Origin: Coemansia sp. RSA 922
Taxonomy: Eukaryota > Kickxellomycota > Kickxellomycetes > Kickxellales > Kickxellaceae
Reading direction: 5' to 3'
NCBI GenBank assembly: GCA_027577415.1
Contig: JANBQS010000895.1
Span: forward strand, 1 to 10,687
DNA: 10,687 nucleotides
Shown here: positions 1 through 7,388 of the stretch, piece by piece
Layout of the letters: each line of letters begins with the position of its first letter
Numbering within the stretch: the stretch's first letter is position 1
The notes under the pieces: generated by a model
Databases searched by the model: none
What the model was told of the DNA's origin: nothing
The model's input: the letters and a program-made list of their open reading frames with translations, nothing else
Made by a program: the position numbers and the translations under genes

Positions 1-506
1 TGGTGCTGTTGGAAGCTGCTCTGCGGCGAAATTTCGCTAATATTATCCGGATCCGGCGAGAACATCTCCTGCTGGACGGGCGAGCCCAGGTGCGTGCGGA
101 AGAAGTTGTGCTGGTGCGAGTGCTGCTGCTGCTGCTGGTGGAACTGGTGCTGCTGCTGCATCTGCTGGAAGCTGCTGGCAAGGCCACCACGCTCGTAGTC
201 GGTGCCAAAGGACGCCGCAGACCCGCTGAGCGGCTGCTGGGCCATGCTCAGGGCCGACGTGCGGCTAATGTTTATGGGCGCAGGCGGCTGTTGCGCGGAC
301 GAATCGTTCATCGTGGAAGAGAGGCTGGATGACGGATTGAAACTGTTGGTGGCACTAGTATAGCTGCGTCGGCGGGCTGAATCGGTGTCAGCGGCAGTAA
401 TGTGCAACTGAGAAAAATTATTGAGCTGAGCTGTGTTAAAATGCTGTTGCGCGAGACTCTGCAGAAGCGTGGGGTCGATGGTGCTGCTCAGCGGCGCGCC
501 GCTCAT
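1..506 (-). CDS. Q/H/S-rich low-complexity protein, N-terminal part (runs off left edge)
   Basis: An open frame starts at the ATG complementary to 504-506 and stays open to the window edge, giving 168 codons of an incomplete protein. It begins MSGAPLSSTIDPTLLQSLAQ and is rich in Ser, Gln, Asn and Pro. Residues ~114-133 are a Gln/His tract (QQMQQQH, then HQQQQQHSHQH), and the following segment carries SP/DP motifs (LGSPVQQEMFSPDPDN). No folded domain is visible. Such N-termini are common in fungal transcription regulators and RNA-binding proteins, but the deciding domain lies outside the window, so I assign no function. The start is chosen because it is the only ATG before a C/T-rich leader (507-550 read on the minus strand), the same leader style as the NAE1 gene. 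It is divergent from that gene. An intron within the visible part cannot be excluded, but none is needed. Confidence 0.72.
   Translation of the reverse strand, partial: MSGAPLSSTIDPTLLQSLAQQHFNTAQLNNFSQLHITAADTDSARRRSYTSATNSFNPSSSLSSTMNDSSAQQPPAPINISRTSALSMAQQPLSGSAASFGTDYERGGLASSFQQMQQQHQFHQQQQQHSHQHNFFRTHLGSPVQQEMFSPDPDNISEISPQSSFQQH
108..167 (-). repeat. CAG-rich trinucleotide tract encoding a Gln/His stretch
   Basis: In the frame of the left-edge gene every glutamine here uses CAG. There is an uninterrupted run of five CAG codons at 123-137 and a run of three at 150-158, separated by CAC, TTC and ATG codons. The purity of the codon suggests growth by replication slippage, so repeat length may vary between strains. 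Confidence 0.8.
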
Positions 507-583
507 AGTACAAGTGAAAAAAGAGAGGCGAAGAGTACGAAAGAAAAAAGAGCTGGATGGCAAAAAAAGGCTAAGTACTTGGT

Positions 584-593
584 CAAGCGCTTG
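584..593. promoter_or_regulatory. Palindrome CAAGCGCTTG, copy 1
   Basis: Perfect 10-bp palindrome in the divergent promoter, about 78 bp upstream of the Q-rich gene's ATG. An identical copy lies 209 bp away. A dimeric transcription factor site is a reasonable guess; the factor is unknown. Confidence 0.4.
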
Positions 594-792
594 ATGAGAG
601 AAAAGGTTGTTGTTGCAAGAATAAAGTAGAGAAAAAGTGGATGGGAAGAGAAAAGAAGAGGGACAGGTGGATGGTGGGCGCCGCATCCCGCTCGTACAAA
701 TACGCCTTGGCTGTCCGCCCCCCCAGGGGTCGCCGCCCAGGGTGGTAGCCCACCCCCTTTGTTTTGCACTGAAAGAAGGGAGTAAGCCTGAG

Positions 793-802
793 CAAGCGCT
801 TG
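793..802. promoter_or_regulatory. Palindrome CAAGCGCTTG, copy 2
   Basis: Second perfect copy of the 10-bp palindrome, about 195 bp upstream of the NAE1 start codon. Each gene of the divergent pair therefore has one copy in its proximal half of the shared promoter. Confidence 0.4.
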
Positions 803-997
803 CGCAGCCCAAGTCTTGCCCCCCTTTTTTGCTTTTGCCGAATTTCGCACTATAATTTCTCCTCTTCTTTCTTTGCTCTTAGTCGCAAGAGACTCGGCAG
901 CAAGCGTCCTGCGGAAAGAAAAAAGGCTGCCGTACTTGCCGAAGCCATACTGCCCCCCTCCCGCTTCTTTTTCCTTCCCCGCATCTCTTACGTCTCA

Positions 998-3691
998 ATG
1001 CGCCGGGCCCTATCACCTGATTACACATTACCCGAAACTAAGCGAATGCGCTCCGACTCTGACAAGGCTAAACTTTACGACCGCCAGCTGAGGTAAGTAC
1101 AGCACGGTACTAGGAGACAGTAAGACTGTAACACAGCGTACTAATTCCAACAATAACGTAGGCTGTGGCAGGAATCCGGGCAGGCTGCGCTTGAGGGCGC
1201 GCGTGTGTGCGTCTTTGGATCAACGGCTCTGGCAGCCGAAACACTCAAGAATCTTGTTTTGCCAGGTACGTAAAAGAAAATGGTTGCTAAAAAAAACAGT
1301 CCGCGTCAATCACCCCCAAGTCCGCTCTGTTGCTGCTGTCTCAATAACGCGTGCTTACGGTTTCTGTGATTCATAAGGCCCCCAAACCACGTCAGTCCCT
1401 GTGTATTTTATTGGGTACTAATTGTTAAAAATGTGTGTGTATTTGTAGGGATTGGCGAGTTTGTGGTAGTGGACGATGGCGTGGTTGGCGAACAGGATAC
1501 GCTGACCAACTTTTTTGTGCAGACCGACGACCAGGGCAAGATGCGCGCAGAGTGCATAGTGCAGGGTCTGTGCGAGCTCAACCCCGATGTGAGGGGCTCA
1601 GCTGTCACCAGATCGCCGGCTGAATTGCTCGCCTCTAGTGACCCTGCCGACATCCAGCTCGTGGCCTCCGCCACTCTGGTCCTTGCTTGTGGCCAGCCCG
1701 AGTCCGTGGTCTGCGCCCTTAGCCGTCGCTGCTGGCAGGCCCACGTCCCGCTTGTTGCCGCTGATTTTGCTGGCTTTTACGCCCGCGTTCGCACCAGCAT
1801 TCCAGAGCACGCAGGTAAGTACTTTTTCTCTCACTATCTTGCTTACTCGCCAAAGCGGCTTGGCACGCCTTTGTTCTTTTTCTTGACATGCGAGACTTTA
1901 CGACCACTTTTTCTTTATTCATGGCCCGTGTAAGTCTTTGCCCTCTTCGAAAGTGTCGCATCCTCCTCACCGCTGAACCAAGATGCTGGGCAGCCTATTT
2001 TCCTTTTTCAAAGCAGGCCTTTTTTTCTTTTGGCCCGCGCGCCCTTCCCCCCGGAAACTGCGGCAACTAACAGCTAAAATGTATTTCCCCACTTTCTCTA
2101 CTACGAAATAAAAACGTGTAGTGGTCGAGTCACATGCAGACACGCCGTCTGACCTGCGCCTGCTCACGCCTTTCCCCGCACTACGCAATTATATTGACCA
2201 AATCGACCTGGATGTTTTGGATTCCACCGATCTCGCCCACGTTCCTTACCCGCTAATTGTCGCAAAGGCGCTCAAAGCACTGTCACTGGATGGCGATGCT
2301 GCTGCCCCGACTATTCAGCAAAAGAGAGAGCTGCGTGACCTTATTGGCACCATGGCGCCTGTCCCAGGCGAAGAGAACTTTGTTCAGGCCGTTGACGCCG
2401 TGACTCAGCACTGCAAGCCCTACTCGACACCTGACGCTGTTGACCAAATCCTCAACGATCCTGCTGCTGTTGCTCCTCTGGCTGACGATACAAAGGTAAG
2501 ATATTTCTTTTTTTGCAAAAAGGACTTTTTTTTGCCTCCGCCTTGGTGTTGTAATGTCTCACTGCTTTGCTCGTCTCTCACATGTCGCAGCTTCAAAAAT
2601 TATTTTTTTTTATTTAAAAGCTGCTGTGCTGTGTACAATTGGCGTGCACGTGGTCATCCTGCCTGCCGAATATTAATTACTGCTGGCCCTTTTTTTCCTT
2701 TTGGCTGTTGTCCCGGCCGGCCACAACACCTGTCAGCTGAGCAGCCTGGGGGAGGATAATGGTGTTTTAAATATTTGCTCCCACCCATGCCCCTCTCTTT
2801 TTTTCATCTCACTGCTCTGCCATATATCGCCATTCATCTGTGCATACTTGGCCATGTGTGTGTATACAAAAATAGAAGTGCATTATTCTGCCCCTCTATT
2901 ACCCACTTGTGTGCATGTACTAAATTCCTGCCGTGTCACATATTTTGCTCTCATTGTAGGTGGACCACTTTTGGCTGTTGGTTAGGGCCCTTCGCGCCTA
3001 CATGGCCTCGGAGTACTCTCTGGGTATGCTGCCGCTTAACGGATCCATTCCTGATATGAAGGCTGATACCAAGGGGTATATTGCGTTGCAACGTATTTAC
3101 AAGCAAAAGGCGGCTGAGGACGCTGCGCAATTTGCCACCCACGTGGTTCGGGAGCTGACTGATGCGGGACTGCCAGCTGACTATATTTCTTCCGACGAGG
3201 TCGCTGTCTTTTGCCGCAATGCTAGTAATCTGCGTTTGTTGCGCTTTACGTCATTGCATGACGAGGTTGAGGGTGATTCGCTGTGCGCCACGGCTGAGAA
3301 CCTCGTTGCTGCTGACGTTGCCTCTCACTATGCACTGTTCCGGGCTTCGGCGCGCTTTGAGGACACTCATGACAGGTATCCTGGTGTCGCTGCATCTCCT
3401 AACGATGTCGAGATGCTTGATGACGAGCTTGTCGCTGGTGACGCTGCTCAGATTATTGGCATTGCTAACGAGCTGCTGGCGGAGTGGGGCCTGGAGTCTA
3501 CTAAGGTTGACGAGGACTTGGCGATGGAGTTTGCTCGCTCTGGTCACTGCGAACTTCACAACATTTCGTCGATGACTGGTGGCATCGTCTCGCAGGAAGC
3601 AATCAAGCTTATTACCCATCAGTATGTGCCCGAGAACAGCCTGTGCATCGTCGATGGCGTGAAAGCCAAGTCATATGTTGCCAAGATCTAG
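998..3691 (+). CDS. ULA1: NEDD8-activating enzyme E1 regulatory subunit (NAE1/APPBP1/Ula1), five exons
   Basis: Exons 998-1092, 1162-1265, 1449-1814, 2122-2495 and 2960-3691 (stop TAG) join in frame to 1671 nt, 556 aa; human NAE1 is 534 aa. In this family the protein pairs with UBA3 to adenylate NEDD8 for cullin neddylation. The NAE1-like landmarks run in order: YDRQLRLW (residues 27-34, holding the conserved Arg), the degenerate nucleotide-fold strand and [12 protein letters not shown] (~60-71), [14 protein letters not shown] with FPALRNYI (~189-210), [33 protein letters not shown] (~333-350), RYPGV, and the C-terminal [17 protein letters not shown]. As expected for this subunit there is no E1 catalytic cysteine region; that sits in UBA3. 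The N-terminus has ~26 extra residues with a basic patch (KRMR). Start 998 is the first in-frame ATG after the C/T-rich leader; the ATG at 1046 is an alternative. All four splice joins are supported by phase and by family alignment. Confidence 0.95.
1093..1161 (+). other. NAE1 intron 1 (69 bp)
   Basis: Donor GTAAGT at 1093, perfect branch site TACTAAT at 1139-1145, acceptor TAG ending at 1161. It splits the last Arg codon of YDRQLR (AG|G). Retention gives an immediate TAA inside the donor. Confidence 0.93.
1266..1448 (+). other. NAE1 intron 2 (183 bp)
   Basis: Donor GTACGT at 1266, branch site TACTAAT at 1416-1422, acceptor TTGTAG ending at 1448. It splits the Gly codon of LVLPGIG after its first base, and the joined frame restores this family-conserved string. 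Confidence 0.93.
1815..2121 (+). other. NAE1 intron 3 (307 bp)
   Basis: Donor GTAAGT at 1815 and acceptor GTGTAG ending at 2121, with a branch-like AACTAAC near 2065-2071. Joining gives IPEHA-VVESHAD, which matches the family (human: KEHPVIESHPD) with no missing residues. A second perfect GTAAGT lies inside the intron at 1930. Confidence 0.9.
2496..2959 (+). other. NAE1 intron 4 (464 bp)
   Basis: Donor GTAAGA at 2496, branch site TACTAAA at 2918-2924, acceptor TTGTAG ending at 2959. The intron lies between codons (phase 0). It is unusually long beside its neighbours, AT-rich in places with several T runs, and no coding segment, tRNA or mobile element is visible in it. The flanking protein aligns with human NAE1 without a gap, so a missed exon is unlikely. 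Confidence 0.9.
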
Positions 3692-3816
3692 TTCATCACA
3701 TACTTTTTTTTTCATTTTACTAGCATATTTTTTTTCTGCATTAAAATTTGTTAGAACAATAACTATTTATCATATATGTGAATTGTATTGATTAGAAAAG
3801 TGAAAATATTAAGGAT
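3692..3816. other. Tail-to-tail 3' intergenic region
   Basis: These 125 AT-rich bases separate the stop codons of two convergent genes. Two long T runs (3703-3711 and 3727-3735) follow the NAE1 stop; ATTAAA at 3741-3746 is a possible NAE1 poly(A) signal. No gene is seen. Confidence 0.6.
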
Positions 3817-3821
3817 TTATT
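3816..3821 (-). terminator. AATAAA poly(A) signal overlapping the phosphodiesterase stop codon
   Basis: On the minus strand the last Lys codon, the TAA stop and the next base together spell AATAAA. If used, the 3' UTR would be only a few tens of bases. Signal strength is inferred from the metazoan/fungal consensus only. Confidence 0.45.
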
Positions 3822-4971
3822 TGCTAACACGGTTAATCTTGTCGACTATATCGAATATTGAGCGGTTTCCTACATCGTAGTAGTCCAATGTAATGAAATT
3901 GAACACGCGCGACTCTCCCCAAATACTCGCACATGTGTTCAAGTGCGCTTGCAATGAGCCCAGTGAGTTGTACTTGTTCTCCTCGACCTGTGATGAGGTC
4001 AGCGGCATGTCAATGTTTTTCCCGGCAACAGTCAGTCGGTTGTATCCAAAGTGGTTGAGCACCAGCAAGTCGCGTGGCACTCCGTCGCGTGGGCGTTCTT
4101 GATTACAGGGGAATTCCTTTATCGGGTTAATATTGGAATACGGGATTTCCACCACATACTCCCACTCTGGAAGTATATACGGGACTACGTCGGTCTGGGC
4201 ATTGCTATCGATAAAAACTATTAGCCGCTGGTTAGCGCTAATCATTTGGCCTAGTGTTGGCCAATGATAACCTGAATGATTGGTGGCGTTGGCGGAAAAC
4301 GTCGGAGTTGGAATGAACGCGTATTTTTCGATTCCAGAGTGCACAAAGCTGGGTTTCAAATCGTTGACATGGAATCCGCTAACATTCTCGATGATAAACG
4401 TAATAACCTCGGTAGGATTAGCGTCGAGAAACTCTCTAAATACCACCAGGGTGTCTGCCAATGGTCCCTTGTCTATTAGGTCGCATGAGCCGTGGCATAG
4501 GTGTACCTGGTCGTCTGTCGCCTTGTTGCTTGAGAATAGGTTGCGGAAGAATATTTCGACCCTGTCCCAGAGTGTTTCTTCGGGCGATGGCTTGACTACG
4601 TCTAGCATGAATGCGCGAATACCGTCGTTGAGCTGTTCCTTGATCGTGCGCTCTTGGTTTAGGACCGGTAGACCTGCTGGTGGCGCGTAAGAATAGGAGT
4701 TGTGTGTGCAGCCGAAGCTTACTTGGCTGTAGGGCCGGGTGCATAGTTCTATGTGGCCATTGCATGGGTGTGCTACGGTGGCGGGATTTCCTGATACGCC
4801 GTATTGCCAGCCACTGAGAAAAAGCACTGACAGAACTGCGGTGAAAATCTACTCTGTATTGATTCGTTAGAGAATAGTTTTTTGTCATGTGTGTCAGTGC
4901 ATTGAGTGTGATACATAGACCATTTAGTCTAGACATGTTTACAAAAGAGTAAGAGTAATACATACCTTCAT
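3817..4971 (-). CDS. Secreted PLC-like phosphodiesterase (PI-PLC X-like TIM barrel), two coding exons
   Basis: Exon 1 is complement 4966-4971 (ATG AAG) and exon 2 complement 3817-4848, giving 345 aa. Splicing creates MKIFTAVLSVLFLSG, a good signal peptide; unspliced, the main frame has no ATG there. Family landmarks of fungal PLC-like phosphodiesterases: CTHNSY (first catalytic-type His, H51), QLNDGIRAFMLDV (~75-86), VHLCHGSC (second His, H121), FLDANPTEVITFII (~142-155), WPTLGQMI and RLIVFIDSNAQTDVVPYIL (~198-228), FPCNQERP, LVLNHFGYNR, and LGSLQAHLNTCASIWG followed by LDYYDVG near the end. Both histidines are present, so an active enzyme is plausible; the substrate is unknown. Four N-glycosylation sequons (N157, N189, N192, N330) and paired cysteines fit secretion. 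The C-terminus (INRVSK) stops right after the barrel, with no hydrophobic GPI-anchor tail, so a soluble extracellular or lumenal protein is likely. It is convergent with NAE1 and divergent from the F-box-like gene. Confidence 0.88.
4849..4965 (-). other. Intron splitting the phosphodiesterase signal peptide (117 bp)
   Basis: Read on the minus strand: donor GTATGT directly after ATGAAG, a branch-like CTAAC (plus 4866-4870) about 16-20 nt before the acceptor, and acceptor GAGTAG ending at 4849. Phase 0. It is the only join tried that gives both a consensus donor and an in-frame signal peptide. Confidence 0.82.
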
Positions 4972-5045
4972 ATCGAATAGGAAAAATAGAGTCGAGATAA
5001 GAGTAGTAAAAAAATATGCTTGAAGTTGATATTAGCAGAAAAATA

Positions 5046-5052
5046 ATTTATA
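5046..5052 (-). promoter_or_regulatory. TATA box of the phosphodiesterase gene
   Basis: Minus-strand TATAAAT about 75 bp upstream of the ATG at 4971, a distance that leaves room for a leader of roughly 40-50 nt. Confidence 0.55.
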
Positions 5053-5357
5053 GGAAAAGTAGGAGACAGTAGAAAACAAAAAGGCTAGAGGGATATTGTG
5101 TCGTTTCTCTTTTGTTCAAGGCTGGGACCATTGCCAATCTCAATTTACGCCACGTGTGTTCTCACGTTGCCTGCAGCTTCGGGAATAGCGAATAGACACC
5201 ATGTTTGTCATGAGCCGAGCTGCTCTCCCCACTTTCCTCTACCACTGCAAGAGCAAAAAAAAGAGTGTCTGAAAAGGAAAAGCAATTTCTTTTTGGCTGC
5301 TTTTCGGAAGGAGCCTTTTAAGAGGCGGACTTGCTTTTGAACAAAGAAACCCCGATA

Positions 5358-5377
5358 CTTTAAACAGCTGTTTAAAG
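5358..5377. repeat. Perfect 20-bp palindrome with CAGCTG centre
   Basis: CTTTAAACAGCTGTTTAAAG equals its own reverse complement over all 20 bases, with no spacer. It lies 192 bp upstream of the F-box-like start codon, and its centre is an E-box-type hexamer. It could bind a dimeric factor; no terminator or mobile-element context is present. Confidence 0.75.
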
Positions 5378-5403
5378 AACGATTTCAAAGGAGAGTGACT
5401 GCA

Positions 5404-5426
5404 TTGTTCAAGAGTATGTTGAACAA
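5404..5426. repeat. Inverted repeat TTGTTCAA-N7-TTGAACAA
   Basis: Exact 8-bp arms at 5404-5411 and 5419-5426 around a 7-bp spacer; the match extends two more bases with one mismatch. Two single copies of the same octamer lie at 5112-5119 and 5337-5344. Confidence 0.6.
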
Positions 5427-5568
5427 AGAAAACAAAGGTGGGAGCCCTGCTTTAAACGTGGTAGCTCGTCTAGTTCTTTTTGCTTTCTTACCTTTATTTG
5501 ATTGTATTCACTTCACTTTTTCCTTGCCTCTTCTACTCTCCTTCATCGAGGCGGCAGCGTTACAACAA

Positions 5569-7320
5569 ATGGCATCAACCTTTCAAAAGCTACCAGGATT
5601 TATCCTCAAAAAAATATGCCAGTACACGACACTCCGCCACGCTGACCATAGAAAGCCCTCAGGAGTAGACGAATCATTTAGGTTCACCTACCGCACCGAT
5701 CTGTTCAACTCGCTGTGTCAAGAGTGGACTGAGGTAGCTTCTGAGCTGTACTTCAAGGACTACTCTATTGATATTAGAGGTGATCTAAACACTGTTAGTG
5801 GCGCTCACACCTTGAACACTCTAGATGTGCCAGTGACTAGCATTATCCCATTTGCCAAGGTTGTGTACGTCGACTTGGACCTTGTCGACATTATTAGTGG
5901 CAAAGCACTGACCTTGCTGAAGAACTCCTTGTACTCGGCAGCAACATTTCCTATTGCTCGCACTGTTCATTTTAACTTTACAAACAACAACAGTAGTGAC
6001 AATGGAGAGTGCGTGGTGGAGCAAGAAAAAGTCGCAGAAAATCTGATCTGCTTTATTGACGCTTTAAAGCCAATGTTCCCAAGGCAAAATAAAATACGCA
6101 TAGTTCCTGGTGTTGCCGACAGTACCATCCAGAATAACATCTACGCTGGGTTTGTGCAATTTGTAGAACTGATGGGCAGCCACCACAAGCAGTCATCGAT
6201 TGAAGTGAGCTGGCCAACACATGTCTCTCAATCACCAATTGTAGTCACAGGCCTGTCAAGCATCGATATCACTAAGCCAAGAAATGTCGGGCTTTTTGAG
6301 GCTTTGCTTCACAGGAATGCCAGCACGCTAAAGTCACTCAACATTGTCAATACGCCAAGCGAAACAATCATCAATATCTTTGAAACCTCAGATGGCGATC
6401 CAGTGGCCTATCCAGTGTTAAAGAAGCTTGTGCTCACCAGCATGAATAAAGTACCCAAACCAAAGTACAGCCTCGAAGACTCTCCGGTTTTGTTGCCCAA
6501 ACTAGTGGACCTCTCTGTCAAGTGGGGACACCCCTTCCATGACGATGTTCTGTTTCGGGGCAATAACGCCACATTGGAGCAAGCAATATTGATGCTTGAT
6601 ACAGAGTTTATGGCTGTTCTCAACAAGTTCAAGGTATTCGGACAATCAAACCGTCCAAGACTACAGCATGTCACTGTATGGAACGATCCACTAAGTTCTG
6701 GTGACAAGGTCGAGCAGGGTCGTTTATTTAGTTTGTTTGCACTCGATATGGCCTCTAAAGTGCCCTCCCTGATTTTACAAAGCAGGTTCCCAGCCGGTGT
6801 GTTTGTGGATGGAATTATGCAACAACCAGCCATTCACAACCTTCGGTGCTTGAAGCTAATCAACGCAACGCTGTCGTTTGGTACACTTCTTACTCTCATA
6901 GAGTCCCTGCCTAACCTGCACGAGATAGCAATCATGAAACTGTCTCCTGAGCAAAAATATTCTGAAATGACTCCGCGCATACTCCTCGAACACTTACATA
7001 CGAGCTACTATCCACTCAGCAACCAGCTGCAGTATGTAAAGTATTTTGCAGGCAATATGAGTAGTTCGATGGAGCATGATACCCTGTGCAGCATGCTCTT
7101 GGCTTTATTGTGTCCCAGGTTTACTCGATTTGTTGTATGCGGTTGGCTGCGCAAAAAATACAACCGCAGCATTAGAAAGGCCATCAGGACTGAGCCCTTC
7201 ATTAACTATGCTGACCGTCTGAGCCGCTTGGCCTTTAGCGACGTGGGCGAAAATAACATGAGCTTCAAGGCAAAACCACTTGATTTTTACAAAAAGAGCA
7301 CTGTGAAGACAGGGCCATAG
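5569..7320 (+). CDS. F-box-like protein with leucine-rich-repeat-like segments (orphan)
   Basis: Single uninterrupted exon, 583 aa. Residues 7-66 look like an F-box: KLPGFILKKICQY, a variable stretch, then LFNSLCQEWTEVASELYF. The remainder alternates short LxxLxL-type segments with loops, for example TLKSLNIVN (~253-261), PVLKKLVLTSM (~282-292), LPKLVDLSVKW (~309-319), RPRLQHVTVW (~362-371), LRCLKLINATL (~425-435) and LPNLHEIAI (~447-455), as in degenerate LRR proteins. Family knowledge suggests an SCF-type substrate adaptor, but I do not recognise a named orthologue. No signal peptide follows the chosen ATG, so it is probably intracellular. The ATG at 5569 has A at -3 and G at +4 and follows a C/T-rich leader. 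An in-frame ATG at 5416 would add 51 residues including a hydrophobic run encoded by that leader, which looks like untranslated sequence. Confidence 0.8.
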   Translation: MASTFQKLPGFILKKICQYTTLRHADHRKPSGVDESFRFTYRTDLFNSLCQEWTEVASELYFKDYSIDIRGDLNTVSGAHTLNTLDVPVTSIIPFAKVVYVDLDLVDIISGKALTLLKNSLYSAATFPIARTVHFNFTNNNSSDNGECVVEQEKVAENLICFIDALKPMFPRQNKIRIVPGVADSTIQNNIYAGFVQFVELMGSHHKQSSIEVSWPTHVSQSPIVVTGLSSIDITKPRNVGLFEALLHRNASTLKSLNIVNTPSETIINIFETSDGDPVAYPVLKKLVLTSMNKVPKPKYSLEDSPVLLPKLVDLSVKWGHPFHDDVLFRGNNATLEQAILMLDTEFMAVLNKFKVFGQSNRPRLQHVTVWNDPLSSGDKVEQGRLFSLFALDMASKVPSLILQSRFPAGVFVDGIMQQPAIHNLRCLKLINATLSFGTLLTLIESLPNLHEIAIMKLSPEQKYSEMTPRILLEHLHTSYYPLSNQLQYVKYFAGNMSSSMEHDTLCSMLLALLCPRFTRFVVCGWLRKKYNRSIRKAIRTEPFINYADRLSRLAFSDVGENNMSFKAKPLDFYKKSTVKTGP

Positions 7321-7322
7321 CA

Positions 7323-7328
7323 AATAAA
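7323..7328 (+). terminator. AATAAA poly(A) signal of the F-box-like gene
   Basis: Consensus AATAAA begins two bases after the TAG stop, so the 3' UTR is probably very short and ends close to or inside the convergent neighbour. Confidence 0.6.
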
Positions 7329-7330
7329 AG

Positions 7331-7336
7331 TTTAAT
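7331..7336 (-). terminator. ATTAAA poly(A) signal of the Nop13-like gene
   Basis: Minus-strand ATTAAA lies 52 bp past the TAG stop of the convergent gene and only two bases from the opposite gene's AATAAA. The flanks hold a short TTCAA tandem run (~7336-7351). Confidence 0.45.
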
Positions 7337-7388
7337 TTCAATTCAATTCAATATATCAACCAAACGCTTTTTTTGAGCTGGAGAGCAA

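Larger units (their letters stand above)
507..997. promoter_or_regulatory. Divergent (head-to-head) intergenic promoter region
   Basis: This 491-bp stretch separates the start codons of the Q-rich gene (minus) and the NAE1 gene (plus), so it should serve both. It contains no convincing coding sequence. Visible elements are two copies of the palindrome CAAGCGCTTG, C-rich runs around 716-726 and 819-826, a TATAAT-like element at 851-856 pointing towards NAE1, and C/T-rich leaders next to both ATGs (plus strand ~946-985; minus strand 507-550). The assignment as a promoter is from position; activity is inferred. Confidence 0.65.
4972..5568. promoter_or_regulatory. Divergent intergenic promoter region of the phosphodiesterase and F-box-like genes
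   Basis: This 597-bp stretch between two start codons has no convincing gene. Elements seen: a minus-strand TATAAAT about 75 bp before the phosphodiesterase ATG, a CCAAT box at 5134-5138, a CACGTG E-box at 5151-5156 (classic bHLH site), a perfect 20-bp palindrome at 5358-5377, four copies of TTGAACAA/TTGTTCAA between 5112 and 5426, and a C/T-rich leader at ~5512-5553 before the F-box-like ATG. Roles are inferred from position and consensus. Confidence 0.6.

Noticed and set aside
3..332. Leucine-rich open frame on the plus strand
   Set aside because: It is the antisense shadow of CAG codons in the Q-rich gene on the minus strand.
1046..1048. Alternative NAE1 start codon
   Set aside because: The upstream in-frame ATG at 998 is the first ATG after the C/T-rich leader. 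The shorter protein remains possible because the N-terminal extension is not conserved in human NAE1.
2496..2959. Extra exon, nested gene or mobile element within the long NAE1 intron 4
   Set aside because: The flanking protein aligns with human NAE1 without a gap, and the intron shows no terminal repeats, target duplications or coding potential beyond short random frames.
3703..3735. T runs after the NAE1 stop as a bacterial-type terminator
   Set aside because: No GC-rich hairpin precedes them, and the host is eukaryotic; they are ordinary AT-rich 3' sequence.
4436..4963. 175-codon minus-strand open frame starting with an ATG near the phosphodiesterase start
   Set aside because: It overlaps the phosphodiesterase in another frame, crosses its intron, and resembles no family; the spliced PLC-like frame shows clear motifs.
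5416..5568. In-frame upstream ATG giving the F-box-like protein a 51-residue hydrophobic N-terminal extension
   Set aside because: The hydrophobic stretch is encoded by a C/T-rich run typical of leaders in this window, and the ATG at 5569 has better context and directly precedes the F-box-like domain. Not fully excluded.
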